From NCBI RefSeq assembly GCF_009741265.1, contig NZ_WOWL01000001.1, positions 4,278,001 through 4,342,000 of the forward strand: a stretch of DNA of 64,000 bases. The letters are read 5' to 3'. The DNA is from Pseudarthrobacter sp. GA104. Lineage in GTDB: Bacteria; Actinomycetota; Actinomycetes; Actinomycetales; Micrococcaceae. Made by a program: the position numbers and the translations under genes. Positions within the stretch are counted from its first letter, which is position 1. Every line of letters starts with the position of its first letter. The notes under the pieces are model-generated. The model saw nothing but the letters and a program-made list of their open reading frames with translations. It made no database searches and was not told the origin of the DNA. Of this stretch, positions 17,541 to 26,091 are shown piece after piece.

Positions 17541-17589
17541 AGCCCCGACGGGGATGCGCCATGCGCTCTTCGTCGGGGCTCGCTCTTTT
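17541..17589 (+). terminator. intrinsic terminator
   Basis: Perfect 10-bp stem AGCCCCGACG / CGTCGGGGCT (17541-17550, 17571-17580), followed by CGCTCTTTTCC. A leader hairpin begins 25 nt later. Confidence 0.85.
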
Positions 17590-17613
17590 CCTTCACTTCT
17601 TCGTCGAACACGG

Positions 17614-17633
17614 GATCAGCGCAGCTGATCCGG
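17614..17633 (+). repeat. dispersed leader hairpin, copy 7
   Basis: Stem GATCAGC / GCTGATC, loop GCA, then CGG. Located 44 nt upstream of the start at 17678. Confidence 0.7.
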
Positions 17634-17677
17634 AGCAGGAGGTGACAAGACAACCACGCCGGCCACTGGAGGACGAC

Positions 17678-18033
17678 ATGAGCATCATCGCCGCACCCGA
17701 GCAGGACATACTGCCCCTCGATTTCGATCTGGACCTCCAGTTCCTCGCGCCCGTTTACGACGAGCAAGCTCGTCTGGCCGATCGAAAGCTGTGCCTCGAC
17801 TACCTGAAGCAGTGGGCCGGTTCCTTCAAGCGCGAAGATGCGACCACCGAAATCAGCAAAGACGACTTCGTAGCGGCTGCCGAACGCCTCGCTACGGCTC
17901 GGTCGTCGCAGACGTGGTCGACGGGGAGATGATCGAATTGCGTCTCCCCGTCATTCGAATGGGCGTCATCCTGCCCGTGGAGAACCTGCCCTTCCGCCCC
18001 TTGCGGATCCGTGAGGAAGAGCTGGTGATCTGA
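17678..18033 (+). pseudogene. small plasmid gene with a probable frameshift
   Basis: ATG at 17678 after GGAGGAC. The first frame gives an 84-residue protein (MSIIAAPEQDILPLDFDLDL) ending at 17932. The C-terminal coding signal moves to another frame at ~17890 (RYGSVVADVVDGEMIELRLP, ending REEELVI at 18033), so one full product of ~118 residues is likely after a one-base change. Alternatively two coupled frames exist, because an ATG at 17929 overlaps the first stop (ATGA). Function unknown. Confidence 0.5.
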
Positions 18034-18169
18034 GGCGTTGTCCGGCGCAGCATCCACGAACCGACGACGCCAACTCGTTGGCATCAAAGGGTGGTTAACT
18101 GGGAGCTATGTTTCTTGCCTGGGCGGTTCAGTGGTGCGCAGGAGCGATGAATTCTTGGGGGAGTCTGTC

Positions 18170-21082
18170 TTGGCGAAGTACGATTTGGATCGTTTGGGCG
18201 ATGTTGAGTTTGAGCATCTGACCCGAGCATTGGCGATTGCTGTCTTCGGAGCCTCAGCCGAGGTGTTCGGTGTGGGATCTGACGGTGGTCGAGAGGCAAC
18301 GTTCGAGGGCTCGATGTCCTACCCTGGCGATCGGGGGGCTAAGGACAACTGGAATGGCTACCTTGTCATTCAGGCAAAGTTTTGCGAGGAACCCAAGGGT
18401 GTGGCGGACAACTCGAAGTGGCTTCGTAATGCCGTCCAGCGCGAGATCAACGAGTGGAAAGATGAAAAGAAGCGCAGGCGCACCAATGGTCGGCTGCCGG
18501 AGTATTTGCTCTTCACCACGAATGTTCAGCTCTCTTCGGTGCCAGGCGTCGGGGGCATTGACGAACTGAACTCACTCCTGGCGAACGAACTACCGTCTCT
18601 GGGAATTCGGGGATGGGCACTCTGGCATGGGGATAAGATCCACGCGCTGCTGGACAACTACCCTGGTATCCGGAACCGTTACAACGCCTTTCTCATGGCC
18701 GGCGATTTGCTTTCGCAGATACAGAGCCAGCTTCAGCTTGATGGACAAGGACTTGAAGCAATTTATGAGACACACAGCCTGAAGAGTCTCCGACGGGAGC
18801 AGTGGGTCCGTCTCGATGAGTCCGGAGCAGACCGGTCCAAGCGCCTTCCGCTTTCGCAAGTCGCTATCGATCTGCCTCACATGGAGGGGTTCCGTGCTGA
18901 CGGAGGCGATCCGGGCGTACTGCGTAAAATCATTATGCTCGGTGATCGGATGCTACGCCCTGGGGATGAAATGCCTGATCAGCCACATGTGGTCGTCGTC
19001 GGTGGTCCGGGTCAAGGCAAGTCGACGCTGGGGTTGCTCCTTTGCCAGGCGTACCGGCTTGCCCTTTTGCAGACGTACCCGGAATCCAAGCTTGCTTCCG
19101 CGGATGCCGATGTTTTGAAGACAATGCGTGAGCATCTGGTTCGCGAAATGGGTGTGCCGCTCCCTCTGAATCGTCGCTGGCCGGTTCTTGTCAGGCTGAG
19201 CGAGTTAGGCGATGCGCTCACTAGCGGCAAGTCCGGAGGCCTACTGCGTTTTATTGCTGACAGGATGAACGATCTGATCGATGGAGATGCGCCGGTCACC
19301 CCGGCGAAGTTGAAGTCATGGCTTCGCATATGGCCATGGATGATTGTGCTCGATGGTCTGGATGAGGTACCCGCTTCGTCCTCCCGCGAGAAGGTCTTTG
19401 AAGCGATCGACGACTTCCTCACCGATGCCAGAAGCGTCGAAGCCGATGTGTTCATCGTTGCGACCACCCGGCCGCAGGGCTACGCTCAGGAACTCTCACC
19501 TGAGTCCTACGAGCAGCTGACTCTTGCGCCACTCTCGGCCGAGGAAGCCGTGAACTATGTGAGACAGCTCGCCGCCGTTCAGTATTCAGGGGACGACGAG
19601 TTGCAAGAGCATGTCGTCCGTCACGCCAAGATTGCTGTTCAGCGTGAAGCGACAAGCCGGCTGATGGTTACACCGTTGCAAGTCACGATCATGAGCTTGT
19701 TGCTGGCCAAGCGCGCCAAGCTCCCGGAAAGCCGTCACGAGCTGTTCAGCCAGTACTTTTCGACCATCTACGAGCGTGAGATGAACAAGGAGCCTTCGTA
19801 CTTGGCTAAGCTCCTTCGAGAACATCGGCGAAACGTTCAGCGGATCCACGAACGTGTAGGGATCGCCCTGCAGCAACGAGCTGAAGACGTCGGGCACGCT
19901 GACGCGCTCCTCACAAACAAACAGTTCGAAAGTGTCATCGCCGAACGGCTCAGGGCTGAAGACTTCCCCAACGGTGATGTGCAACGGATTACCTCAGACC
20001 TCTCGAAAGCGGCTCTTGACCGGCTCGTCCTCCTTGTTCCGCGGAAGGCCGAGCATGTCGGTTTTGAACTCCGTAGCCTTCAGGAATTCATGGCAGCCTC
20101 GTACTTCTTCAGCCTCGGCGACAAGGAGACGTTGGACCCGTTCGAGCGGACTGCCACATCTGCTCACTGGCGGCACACATGGCTGCTCGGGGCAGGTCAG
20201 CTTTTCGAAGAGCGCGAGATTCTCCGCGACGGTCTCGTTTCTTTGGTCGGCGACGTCGGCCACCGAGATGAAGCCACCGGCACCAGTCTGCTCGGACCGA
20301 TGCTCGCAGTCGACCTGCTCGACGACGATATTGCCGCGGACGCACCCAAGTACCTTCGTCGCCTCACCAGATACGCGCTGGAGGCTCTCGGCGAACATCC
20401 TGGAAGTCACACAGAGCAGCTGAATAGAGTGCTGAGAGAATCCTCGGAACGCGACACGCAAGCCTGGACCCAGGTGAAAGAACGTATTCAAACGAGTCTG
20501 AAGGCTGGCTCCGGGGCGAAGCTCTCCGCGGTATGGCTGCTGGCAAGTCTTTCAACTAGATCAGACAACATCGCCGCACATGCACGCGCCCAGCTCAATA
20601 CTGCGCTGAAAGGTCTGGACACGGCAGAGTCAGCTGCGCTTGTGTGGTTCCTGCGCGAACGACCAGAACTGATGAAACTGGGAACACTTCGATCTCTGTC
20701 CATCGAACTATCTGGAATGCAGAATCTGGGTGACCTCATCGCGCCATACCTGTCGGCGCAGGATGACTTTTCAGGTTCCCCGGGGCAGAAGCCACTGCTC
20801 AAAGAGCTCCGCTCCATCAGCGCTACCCGGATCGCGGCAGACGAAATCGTCTTCTACGCCGTCGAAGACATCCCCGATGTGGCCAGGTATGGCCTACTGG
20901 ACCTTCTCCGTGTGTCGGAGGAAGCCCGTCGGCTGGTTTCCATCGTCATTCAGGTACTACCCATCGAAAATGCGCCGGTTGGTGACTTCCTCCGAACACA
21001 ACTTCGCGCTGCGATATCCACCAACTCGGCGCAGTGGGGTCCTGGCTGGGCCCAAGATATCAGGGAAAGTATCGAAGACTGA
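18170..21082 (+). CDS. NACHT STAND NTPase with N-terminal nuclease domain (probable anti-phage)
   Basis: 970 residues from TTG 18170, chosen because GGGGGAG is 6 nt upstream and the domain starts there (AKYDLDRLGDVEFEHL); earlier in-frame codons lack a site. Residues ~5-130 look like a PD-(D/E)XK (Mrr-like) nuclease: VGSDGGREATFEG, then VIQAKF. Residues ~270-560 are a NACHT ATPase: Walker A GGPGQGKST (~277-285), Walker B WMIVLDGLDEVP (~389-400) and the sensor region ATTRPQGY. The C-terminal ~350 residues are helical repeats, the expected sensor. Bacterial NACHT proteins sense phage products, oligomerise on ATP and unleash the effector, here DNA cutting. It stands alone with its own terminator. 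The specific trigger is unknown. Confidence 0.87.
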   Translation: MAKYDLDRLGDVEFEHLTRALAIAVFGASAEVFGVGSDGGREATFEGSMSYPGDRGAKDNWNGYLVIQAKFCEEPKGVADNSKWLRNAVQREINEWKDEKKRRRTNGRLPEYLLFTTNVQLSSVPGVGGIDELNSLLANELPSLGIRGWALWHGDKIHALLDNYPGIRNRYNAFLMAGDLLSQIQSQLQLDGQGLEAIYETHSLKSLRREQWVRLDESGADRSKRLPLSQVAIDLPHMEGFRADGGDPGVLRKIIMLGDRMLRPGDEMPDQPHVVVVGGPGQGKSTLGLLLCQAYRLALLQTYPESKLASADADVLKTMREHLVREMGVPLPLNRRWPVLVRLSELGDALTSGKSGGLLRFIADRMNDLIDGDAPVTPAKLKSWLRIWPWMIVLDGLDEVPASSSREKVFEAIDDFLTDARSVEADVFIVATTRPQGYAQELSPESYEQLTLAPLSAEEAVNYVRQLAAVQYSGDDELQEHVVRHAKIAVQREATSRLMVTPLQVTIMSLLLAKRAKLPESRHELFSQYFSTIYEREMNKEPSYLAKLLREHRRNVQRIHERVGIALQQRAEDVGHADALLTNKQFESVIAERLRAEDFPNGDVQRITSDLSKAALDRLVLLVPRKAEHVGFELRSLQEFMAASYFFSLGDKETLDPFERTATSAHWRHTWLLGAGQLFEEREILRDGLVSLVGDVGHRDEATGTSLLGPMLAVDLLDDDIAADAPKYLRRLTRYALEALGEHPGSHTEQLNRVLRESSERDTQAWTQVKERIQTSLKAGSGAKLSAVWLLASLSTRSDNIAAHARAQLNTALKGLDTAESAALVWFLRERPELMKLGTLRSLSIELSGMQNLGDLIAPYLSAQDDFSGSPGQKPLLKELRSISATRIAADEIVFYAVEDIPDVARYGLLDLLRVSEEARRLVSIVIQVLPIENAPVGDFLRTQLRAAISTNSAQWGPGWAQDIRESIED

Positions 21083-21260
21083 TGCGATGTAACGACTGGT
21101 CAAACCGGCCCTATGTGAACGCGCTCATTCCATACAGCAACTAACCAGGGAAAGAACTGCAGTACTTGGTGACCAATCAGCGGAGCTCTTCGAGTTGCTG
21201 GCTGGCTGAATAAACCCCCTCGCCTAACTTGCCCCTCGCACTCGGCGGGCCTTCGACTCA

Positions 21261-21302
21261 GAGAACCCCACCAGCTCATAGCTGATGGGGTTCTCTTTTT
21301 TT
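21261..21302 (+). terminator. intrinsic terminator after the NACHT gene
   Basis: Perfect 10-bp stem GAGAACCCCA / TGGGGTTCTC (21261-21270, 21286-21295) followed by seven T. Confidence 0.93.
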
Positions 21303-21345
21303 CGATCGCGTCGCGAACCGACTGTTCGCTCTTCTTCCTGCAAAG

Positions 21346-21365
21346 GATCAGCACAGCTGATCCGG
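21346..21365 (+). repeat. dispersed leader hairpin, copy 8
   Basis: Stem GATCAGC / GCTGATC, loop ACA, then CGG, continuing ATCTCGTTCTGAATGA, closely matching the sequence after copy 3. It lies 43 nt downstream of the terminator and ~80 nt upstream of the next start. Apart from these, 21083-21445 is empty. Confidence 0.7.
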
Positions 21366-21445
21366 ATCTCGTTCTGAATGAGAACTCTCAATGGTTGGCC
21401 CTGCACCCGCGGGCCAGCGGACGACGTCTGTAAAGGAGCCTTGCC

Positions 21446-21820
21446 ATGTCTTTCCTCGAACGCATCGGATTCATCGAGACCGAGGGGCAGGAGCGCGAGC
21501 GTCTGGCCCAGTCGCCGGAGGGATCCAGCAACCACCACCTGTCCACGCTTCCCATAACGATCCGGGAATGGCCGCAGGACCTGCTAATCGAGCTGCCGGG
21601 CTCGACGTTGAACGACCACCGCCTCGTCGTGGTCCCCATCGATTACCGCAAGGACCTCCTGCCCGAGAGGGTCGAGGAGGAGCCGAAGCCCCGCAAGCGG
21701 AACTCTGGTTCCTGGACGTGTGCTGTCGTCTCAAGCGACCACCCGAGCTATCCCGTGGGTGGCTACCGCATCGTGATCAGCAGCGCCGAGCTGGCCCGCG
21801 GCAGAAAGCTCTCGGTCTGA
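21446..21820 (+). CDS. hypothetical protein
   Basis: 124 residues; ATG after AAAGGAGCC. Mixed alpha/beta pattern with a charged central segment (VEEEPKPRKRNSG). No family recognised. It has a terminator of its own directly after the stop. Confidence 0.6.
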   Translation: MSFLERIGFIETEGQERERLAQSPEGSSNHHLSTLPITIREWPQDLLIELPGSTLNDHRLVVVPIDYRKDLLPERVEEEPKPRKRNSGSWTCAVVSSDHPSYPVGGYRIVISSAELARGRKLSV

Positions 21821-21834
21821 GGCCAGTCCGACTA

Positions 21835-21873
21835 CCCCGACCCCATGCTTCGGCATCGGGTCGGGGTTTTTCT
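21835..21873 (+). terminator. intrinsic terminator
   Basis: Stem CCCCGACCC / GGGTCGGGG (21835-21843, 21858-21866), inner loop with CATGCTTCGGCAT, then TTTTTCTTT. A GCGCTGC-AGG-GCAGCGC hairpin follows at 21905-21921, similar to the leader hairpins but followed by CTGG. Confidence 0.92.
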
Positions 21874-21969
21874 TTGTCTGGTTCTTCTTTTGTCCTCGGG
21901 AAATGCGCTGCAGGGCAGCGCCTGGTGTCTTGCGACAGGAAGACAGCCGTCTCGAACGAAGGAAAAGCC

Positions 21970-22692
21970 ATGACCACCCTGCCCATAACGCGTGTCCCGC
22001 TCAAGCAGATGGACCCGGCCATGCTCGTGTTCGAGCTCGACCGCGAGATCCATCGTCTCTTGCCCGGCACCACGAACTCGGAGCTTGTCACCTCCGCAGC
22101 TACGATGGCCTCGTTCCTGCACCGGAAGCAGACCCGCTTCGTCAGGGGAGACATGCCACGCGTGCCGTACATTGAGCATCCGCTGCGCGTGGCGTTGCGC
22201 CTCATACGGTGGGGCGTCGTCGACGCTGAGCTGATTGCTGCCGCGCTGCTGCATGATGTCGTCGAAGACTGCAGCAAGGAACTCCTCGAAGCTTTCGGCC
22301 ACCCCAGCGAGAAACCGATGGACTGTCTGTCGCGGATATTCGGCCGGCGCGTCTCGCAGCTGGTGGGAGCGGTGACTAATCCAGCCAACGGCACCAGCTA
22401 CGAAGAGCACATCACCCTGCTTGCAAACTCCGGCTCCCGGGCGCTGCTCATCAAGGCCAGCGACCTGAAAGACAATGCTGGCTCCATCCGTCACCAACTT
22501 GGCCACGGTCAGGACTCCCGGATGTACCGCATGCTGTTCAAGTACATGCCTGCCGTCGAAATTGTGGCCAAAGGTCTGCGCAGCTCACTCTGTTGCCTCA
22601 CGGCCCAGCCGTGCACCCTGGCCGCCGTCGTCGAGATGGAGGACCTCAGCCACGATCTGGCAGCCTTGTCGGCCGAACACGGCATTGACTGA
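21970..22692 (+). CDS. HD-domain hydrolase of the RelA/SpoT (MESH1-like) type
   Basis: 240 residues from ATG 21970. The HD metal-dependent hydrolase motifs are clear: YIEHPLRVALRL (first His), LLHDVVEDC (HD..ED) and the later KASDLKDN (final Asp). Spacing and wording match the (p)ppGpp hydrolase half of RelA/SpoT proteins; no synthetase domain is present, so it resembles small alarmone hydrolases. It could lower host alarmone levels or process another nucleotide. It lies between two terminators, so is expressed alone or with the next small gene. Confidence 0.8.
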   Translation: MTTLPITRVPLKQMDPAMLVFELDREIHRLLPGTTNSELVTSAATMASFLHRKQTRFVRGDMPRVPYIEHPLRVALRLIRWGVVDAELIAAALLHDVVEDCSKELLEAFGHPSEKPMDCLSRIFGRRVSQLVGAVTNPANGTSYEEHITLLANSGSRALLIKASDLKDNAGSIRHQLGHGQDSRMYRMLFKYMPAVEIVAKGLRSSLCCLTAQPCTLAAVVEMEDLSHDLAALSAEHGID

Positions 22693-22733
22693 AAACCAAG
22701 CAGACCAGTCAAAAAGTTTAGGAAGGAACTTTG

Positions 22734-22985
22734 ATGGGTACCAGACAAGTAACCCTCACCTCCTGTGATCGTTGCGGAGCTGAGACTGATATTGATGTTA
22801 CCCACGAGAATTCGGACAACTACGATCCGAATGCCCACGTATGGCGGACCCTGAAATTCCACTACATCCAGCCCTGGTTCTTTCTCTGCCCGGACTGTGT
22901 GCAGGCCTTCCTGAAGTTCATCGCCATGGAAGCAGTACTACCTGTCAAAGTGATTCGCAGAGCCGACCGCGCCTCAACCGAATGA
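22734..22985 (+). CDS. small zinc-ribbon protein
   Basis: 83 residues; ATG after AGGAAGGAAC (a TTG three bases earlier is also possible). Two Cys pairs, CDRCGAE (residues ~10-13) and LCPDC (~49-52), suggest a structural zinc site. No further family match. Confidence 0.65.
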   Translation: MGTRQVTLTSCDRCGAETDIDVTHENSDNYDPNAHVWRTLKFHYIQPWFFLCPDCVQAFLKFIAMEAVLPVKVIRRADRASTE

Positions 22986-23000
22986 CCAACAGCACTGCAA

Positions 23001-23048
23001 AGACCCCACCGCCAGGAGCTCAGGCTCCGACGGTGGGGTCTCTTTTTT
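23001..23048 (+). terminator. intrinsic terminator, possibly bidirectional
   Basis: Stem AGACCCCACCG (23001-23011) / CGGTGGGGTCT (23031-23041) with inner GGAGC...GCTCC, then CTTTTTT. It separates the rightward genes from the leftward membrane-protein genes. Confidence 0.92.
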
Positions 23049-23058
23049 CGTCAGTGAG

Positions 23059-23304
23059 TTACGGCTGCTCGGGATCGTCGGGATTGTCGCTGTCGTCGAC
23101 GTCCTTCATTCGCTGTTCCAGCCTGGCTGCGTGGACCTGCTTGGCTTTCCGGTAAAGCTTTACGCCACCGGAAACGATGACGACGGTGCCGGCCACGACG
23201 CCTGCAATGATCAGGTCCTCCACACGGGTGTCATGACTGCCGTCGTGGTAACCCTTGCCATAGACCGCGCTTCCACGCACGAGTCCCCCCCTTTTGAAAT
23301 ACAA
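23059..23304 (-). CDS. small membrane protein
   Basis: 81 residues on the minus strand. One membrane helix (EDLIIAGVVAGTVVIVSGGV, residues ~29-48) is followed by a basic segment and an acidic tail (DVDDSDNPDDPEQ). Last gene of the leftward par operon region; no family recognised. Confidence 0.55.
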   Translation of the reverse strand: MYFKRGGLVRGSAVYGKGYHDGSHDTRVEDLIIAGVVAGTVVIVSGGVKLYRKAKQVHAARLEQRMKDVDDSDNPDDPEQP

Positions 23305-23351
23305 ATGACGCCCAAGCCTACCTTAGGGGTCCACCATCAACAGGGCGTCCA

Positions 23352-23543
23352 TCAGGCAACGCCATCGGAGAGAACAACGCCGAGCAGGAACACCAGGGCA
23401 GAGAACCCCATCAGGAGCACAGCGAAGACCGCCGGCCGTTCCTCGTACAACTGCCTGAGCCGGGCAACCATACCGGATGGCTTATCTCTGGGTTTGTGCT
23501 GGTCCTTCTTGGGTCCGTCGTTGGTCTTGTCGTGATCGGTCAT
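23352..23543 (-). CDS. small membrane protein
   Basis: 63 residues. A very polar Lys/Asp-rich N-terminus, then a membrane helix (AVFAVLLMGFSALVFLLGVV, residues ~39-58). ATG preceded by AAGGAGGCATC on the minus strand. Function unknown. Confidence 0.6.
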   Translation of the reverse strand: MTDHDKTNDGPKKDQHKPRDKPSGMVARLRQLYEERPAVFAVLLMGFSALVFLLGVVLSDGVA

Positions 23544-23612
23544 TGTGCTGATGCCTCCTTGGGGCGGTGTATGGACTGCTGCTGGTCGGTCTGTAGTCTC
23601 CGTCGGGACGAG

Positions 23613-24089
23613 TCAGGACCGGGGTTCATTTCCAGGGAGCTGCAACGCTGCGCCCTCGCGCTCCTTATAGACCTCGTAGAGCGTCCGGCCCGTCGAATCG
23701 ACCTGCAGAAACGCCAGCAGCGCCTGGTCGACGTCGATCATCCTGGCGGCCACGAGCGCAAGCTGCGCTTCGAGCCAGGTCTTCATGACCCGCCAGGCGA
23801 CGCGTTCTGCCTGGGCCCGGCTGGTCCTCTCGGCCTTGCTGCCTGACTTCAGGCGGCCGGCCTTCTCTTCGCTGCGGAGCAGCGCCTCCATACGGTCGAC
23901 GCTGGCAGGGAGCGAGAAGCCGCGCTGGCCGTGCGGCGTCTCCAAGACGAAGTCGAGTGCGCTGGGCACACCGGAGGCGTCGTAGTCGACGCTGATCCGG
24001 CGTGCTCCATGCGCAGCAAGCAGAGCCTGCATCTCGGCGACAGTCTGTGCCGCCGAGATCTTCGTCGTGTAGTTGACAGGCACTACCAT
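23613..24089 (-). CDS. conserved plasmid/phage-type hypothetical protein
   Basis: 158 residues, 32 bp downstream of the ParM gene and after a GGGAGG site. The pattern of an N-terminal alpha/beta part (RRISVDYDASGVPSALDF) followed by AERVAWRVMKTWLEAQLAL and a C-terminal GRTLYEVYKE helix is one that I recall from actinobacterial phages and plasmids as an unannotated family. It belongs to the segregation operon by position only. Confidence 0.65.
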   Translation of the reverse strand: MVVPVNYTTKISAAQTVAEMQALLAAHGARRISVDYDASGVPSALDFVLETPHGQRGFSLPASVDRMEALLRSEEKAGRLKSGSKAERTSRAQAERVAWRVMKTWLEAQLALVAARMIDVDQALLAFLQVDSTGRTLYEVYKEREGAALQLPGNEPRS

Positions 24090-24121
24090 GGCTCAGCCTC
24101 CCGCCCCGGCGCTACGGCTCA

Positions 24122-25438
24122 TCACGCCGCAGCCTTGCTCCGCTTGGCCACAGGCTTGGCGCTCTTCGCGACGGCGTTGGCCGCCAGGTAGAGACCCTCG
24201 CGGTTCAGGTGCCGCGAGTATGCAGCATCGAGATACAGCACCGGGATCGAGCCGGCTGCCTTCTGCAGGACCGGGCGCAGGATCTCCTTGATCGGACCCG
24301 AGCCGCCGCCGTAGACATAGACCACCTCGGTGGTACCGCCGACCTCGGTGAGGACGTCCTCGAACCGCGAGGCGATCTCGTCGCAAAGGTACTCAGCCTC
24401 TTCCGAGACGAAGCCGGCCGCCCTGTCGAAGCGACCCTGCAGGAACACGCTCGGCTCCTGCTGCAGGAAATCGGCCAGGGCCTTGCGGTTCTTGAACCGC
24501 AAGTCCTTATCACCGCTGGTGCTCATGCGGTCCAGGGCGTTCGTCAGCGCGGTGCCATAGCCCTGCTCGAGGGTCCCAGCAGCTTCAGAGTTGAACGCGC
24601 CGTCGGTGAAGACCGGGAAGTTCACGGTGCCCTCGCCGACGTCGACACCAACGGTGTTGCGTACGCCGACCAGCAGGCCTGCGGTGACGCCCTTCAGGCG
24701 CGCGGCCTCCTCCGGATCCGAGGCCCGCAGGTCATCAAGCAGAGCCTGTGCCAGCGGCTCGCCCTTGTCGGTGATCGCAAACTGCGCGGACGCACCCTCA
24801 GGCAGCACCTGCACGTCCTCGAACGTGAGGCGCACGGTGACCGGAGTGCTGAAGTTCTTGATCGTCACCAGGTGAACCGTCGGATCCGCGCTGCCGAGGC
24901 GGCCGATGAACTGGGCGGCGTAAGAACTGCGGCGCTGCACGTACTCGGCGATCGGCAGTGCCAGGCCCGTGCGCACCGAGGCATGCAGCTCGTGATCCGG
25001 CAGAGTACCGTGGTCGCGCACGTGGTCGCGCAGTACCTTGGCGGCGAATACACCAAGGACAAGCACGAAGCTCAGCTCCTGATCGGCCTTCGAGCGGGCA
25101 CCGAGGACCTCAAACTGTGTGAACTTCGAGCCCGGAGTACTCAGCGCCGCGCGGCCGAACGTGCGCAGGTCCGAGTGCCCGACCAGGGGAGTGGTGAATG
25201 AGGCTGCGAGGTGATTGTAGAAGTCATCCTCGACGACGATCCTGAGGGCATCTGCATCAGCCTCGGGTACCTTCGGCGTGGCGCGTGAGGTGCTCACCAC
25301 CGCAGAGGGCAGATCGATTGCGTCGAAGACCTCCTTGCCGTTCACTTCGCCGCGGATGACGCCCTTGACGTAGCCGTTACCGACATCGATGCCGCCGGTG
25401 AGCTCAATGGTTTTCTCGGTGGTGCTGTTGCTGCTCAT
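24122..25438 (-). CDS. ParM/Alp-type actin-like plasmid segregation ATPase
   Basis: 438 residues. Actin-fold signatures: phosphate-1 loop GGIDVGNGYVKGV (residues ~10-22), phosphate-2 loop VGVDVGEGTVNFPVF (~260-275) and the adenosine motif VYVYGGGSGPIKE near residue 380. Such proteins polymerise with ATP or GTP and push plasmid copies apart, bound through a ParR adaptor on a centromere. The gene just upstream encodes a ParR-like protein, and the long repeat-rich region beyond it is the probable centromere. It is slightly longer than classical ParM (~320). Confidence 0.85.
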   Translation of the reverse strand: MSSNSTTEKTIELTGGIDVGNGYVKGVIRGEVNGKEVFDAIDLPSAVVSTSRATPKVPEADADALRIVVEDDFYNHLAASFTTPLVGHSDLRTFGRAALSTPGSKFTQFEVLGARSKADQELSFVLVLGVFAAKVLRDHVRDHGTLPDHELHASVRTGLALPIAEYVQRRSSYAAQFIGRLGSADPTVHLVTIKNFSTPVTVRLTFEDVQVLPEGASAQFAITDKGEPLAQALLDDLRASDPEEAARLKGVTAGLLVGVRNTVGVDVGEGTVNFPVFTDGAFNSEAAGTLEQGYGTALTNALDRMSTSGDKDLRFKNRKALADFLQQEPSVFLQGRFDRAAGFVSEEAEYLCDEIASRFEDVLTEVGGTTEVVYVYGGGSGPIKEILRPVLQKAAGSIPVLYLDAAYSRHLNREGLYLAANAVAKSAKPVAKRSKAAA

Positions 25439-25486
25439 GGTCTGTGTCCTTCTCGTTCAGGTGTTCGTTGTCTCAGGAAGTACGGA

Positions 25487-25921
25487 TCAGTGGGTGAGGA
25501 AGGCATCCAACCCGGATGGAGCGGCCTTTACGACTGGAGGCTCGAGGTGCTGCGCGGGCGTCTCGATGAATGGTTCTTCATCAACCTCGGCCGGCTGGGT
25601 GCCGACCTGCGCTGCCTGCTCGGTCACAGCCTGCACCTCTGCTCGAGCAGGAACTGGAGCCCCGGTGTTGGCTGTGCCTGCTTCCGGTTCAGCGCCAGTG
25701 GCCTGGAGCTCGGACTCGCTCTGCGGCGGTCGGCCCCGGCGGGGCAGCTGCTCGATGGGCCTGTTCACGACGTCGATGTAGCCGTCCCGCTGAATGGACT
25801 CGCGGATCAGCAGCTGCAGGGATTGCGAGATGTCGTTCTGCGTATCCAGCCACTGGTTCGTCGACACGTCCACGCGCGGGACGCTCCAGCGCAGGCGGCG
25901 CGGCTCAGCAGGCTTCGCCAT
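25487..25921 (-). CDS. ParR-like centromere-binding adaptor
   Basis: 144 residues. The N-terminal ~60 residues (RWSVPRVDVSTNQWLDTQND, then ISQSLQLLIRESIQRDGYID) match the ribbon-helix-helix style of plasmid ParR proteins. A long Pro/Glu/Ala-rich linker follows, ending in a short conserved-looking tail (SGLDAFLTH) that may be the filament-binding tip. Gene order is adaptor first, filament second, opposite to classical parMR. Identification rests on the short N-terminal pattern and the context. Confidence 0.65.
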   Translation of the reverse strand: MAKPAEPRRLRWSVPRVDVSTNQWLDTQNDISQSLQLLIRESIQRDGYIDVVNRPIEQLPRRGRPPQSESELQATGAEPEAGTANTGAPVPARAEVQAVTEQAAQVGTQPAEVDEEPFIETPAQHLEPPVVKAAPSGLDAFLTH

Positions 25922-26049
25922 GATTCACACCCTCTGGCGCAGTCGTGCTGGTGGCCTTGCTTGCAGTCATCACGGACCCCTCTCGTGCGTGGTCCGCGAT
26001 GGATATCACCATTTGCGGCCCTTTCGACTCATCTATCAGTCATCAGTCT

Positions 26050-26091
26050 ATGGTCTTTCAATGGTCTCTGCAAGGACCAGTGAAAGACCAT
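26050..26091. repeat. long palindrome upstream of the segregation operon
   Basis: Arms ATGGTCTTTCAATGGTC (26050-26066) and GACCAGTGAAAGACCAT (26075-26091) match except for one base, with an 8-nt spacer. It lies ~130 bp upstream of the ParR-like start and is a candidate operator or centromere site. Confidence 0.6.

Noticed and set aside
21905..21924. GCGCTGC-AGG-GCAGCGC as a further copy of the leader hairpin.
   Set aside because: Stem and loop fit, but CTGG follows instead of CGG; kept only as a possible variant.
24209..25201. 330-codon plus-strand frame opposite the actin-like gene.
   Set aside because: Antisense to a well-supported gene; arises from its GC-rich codon structure.
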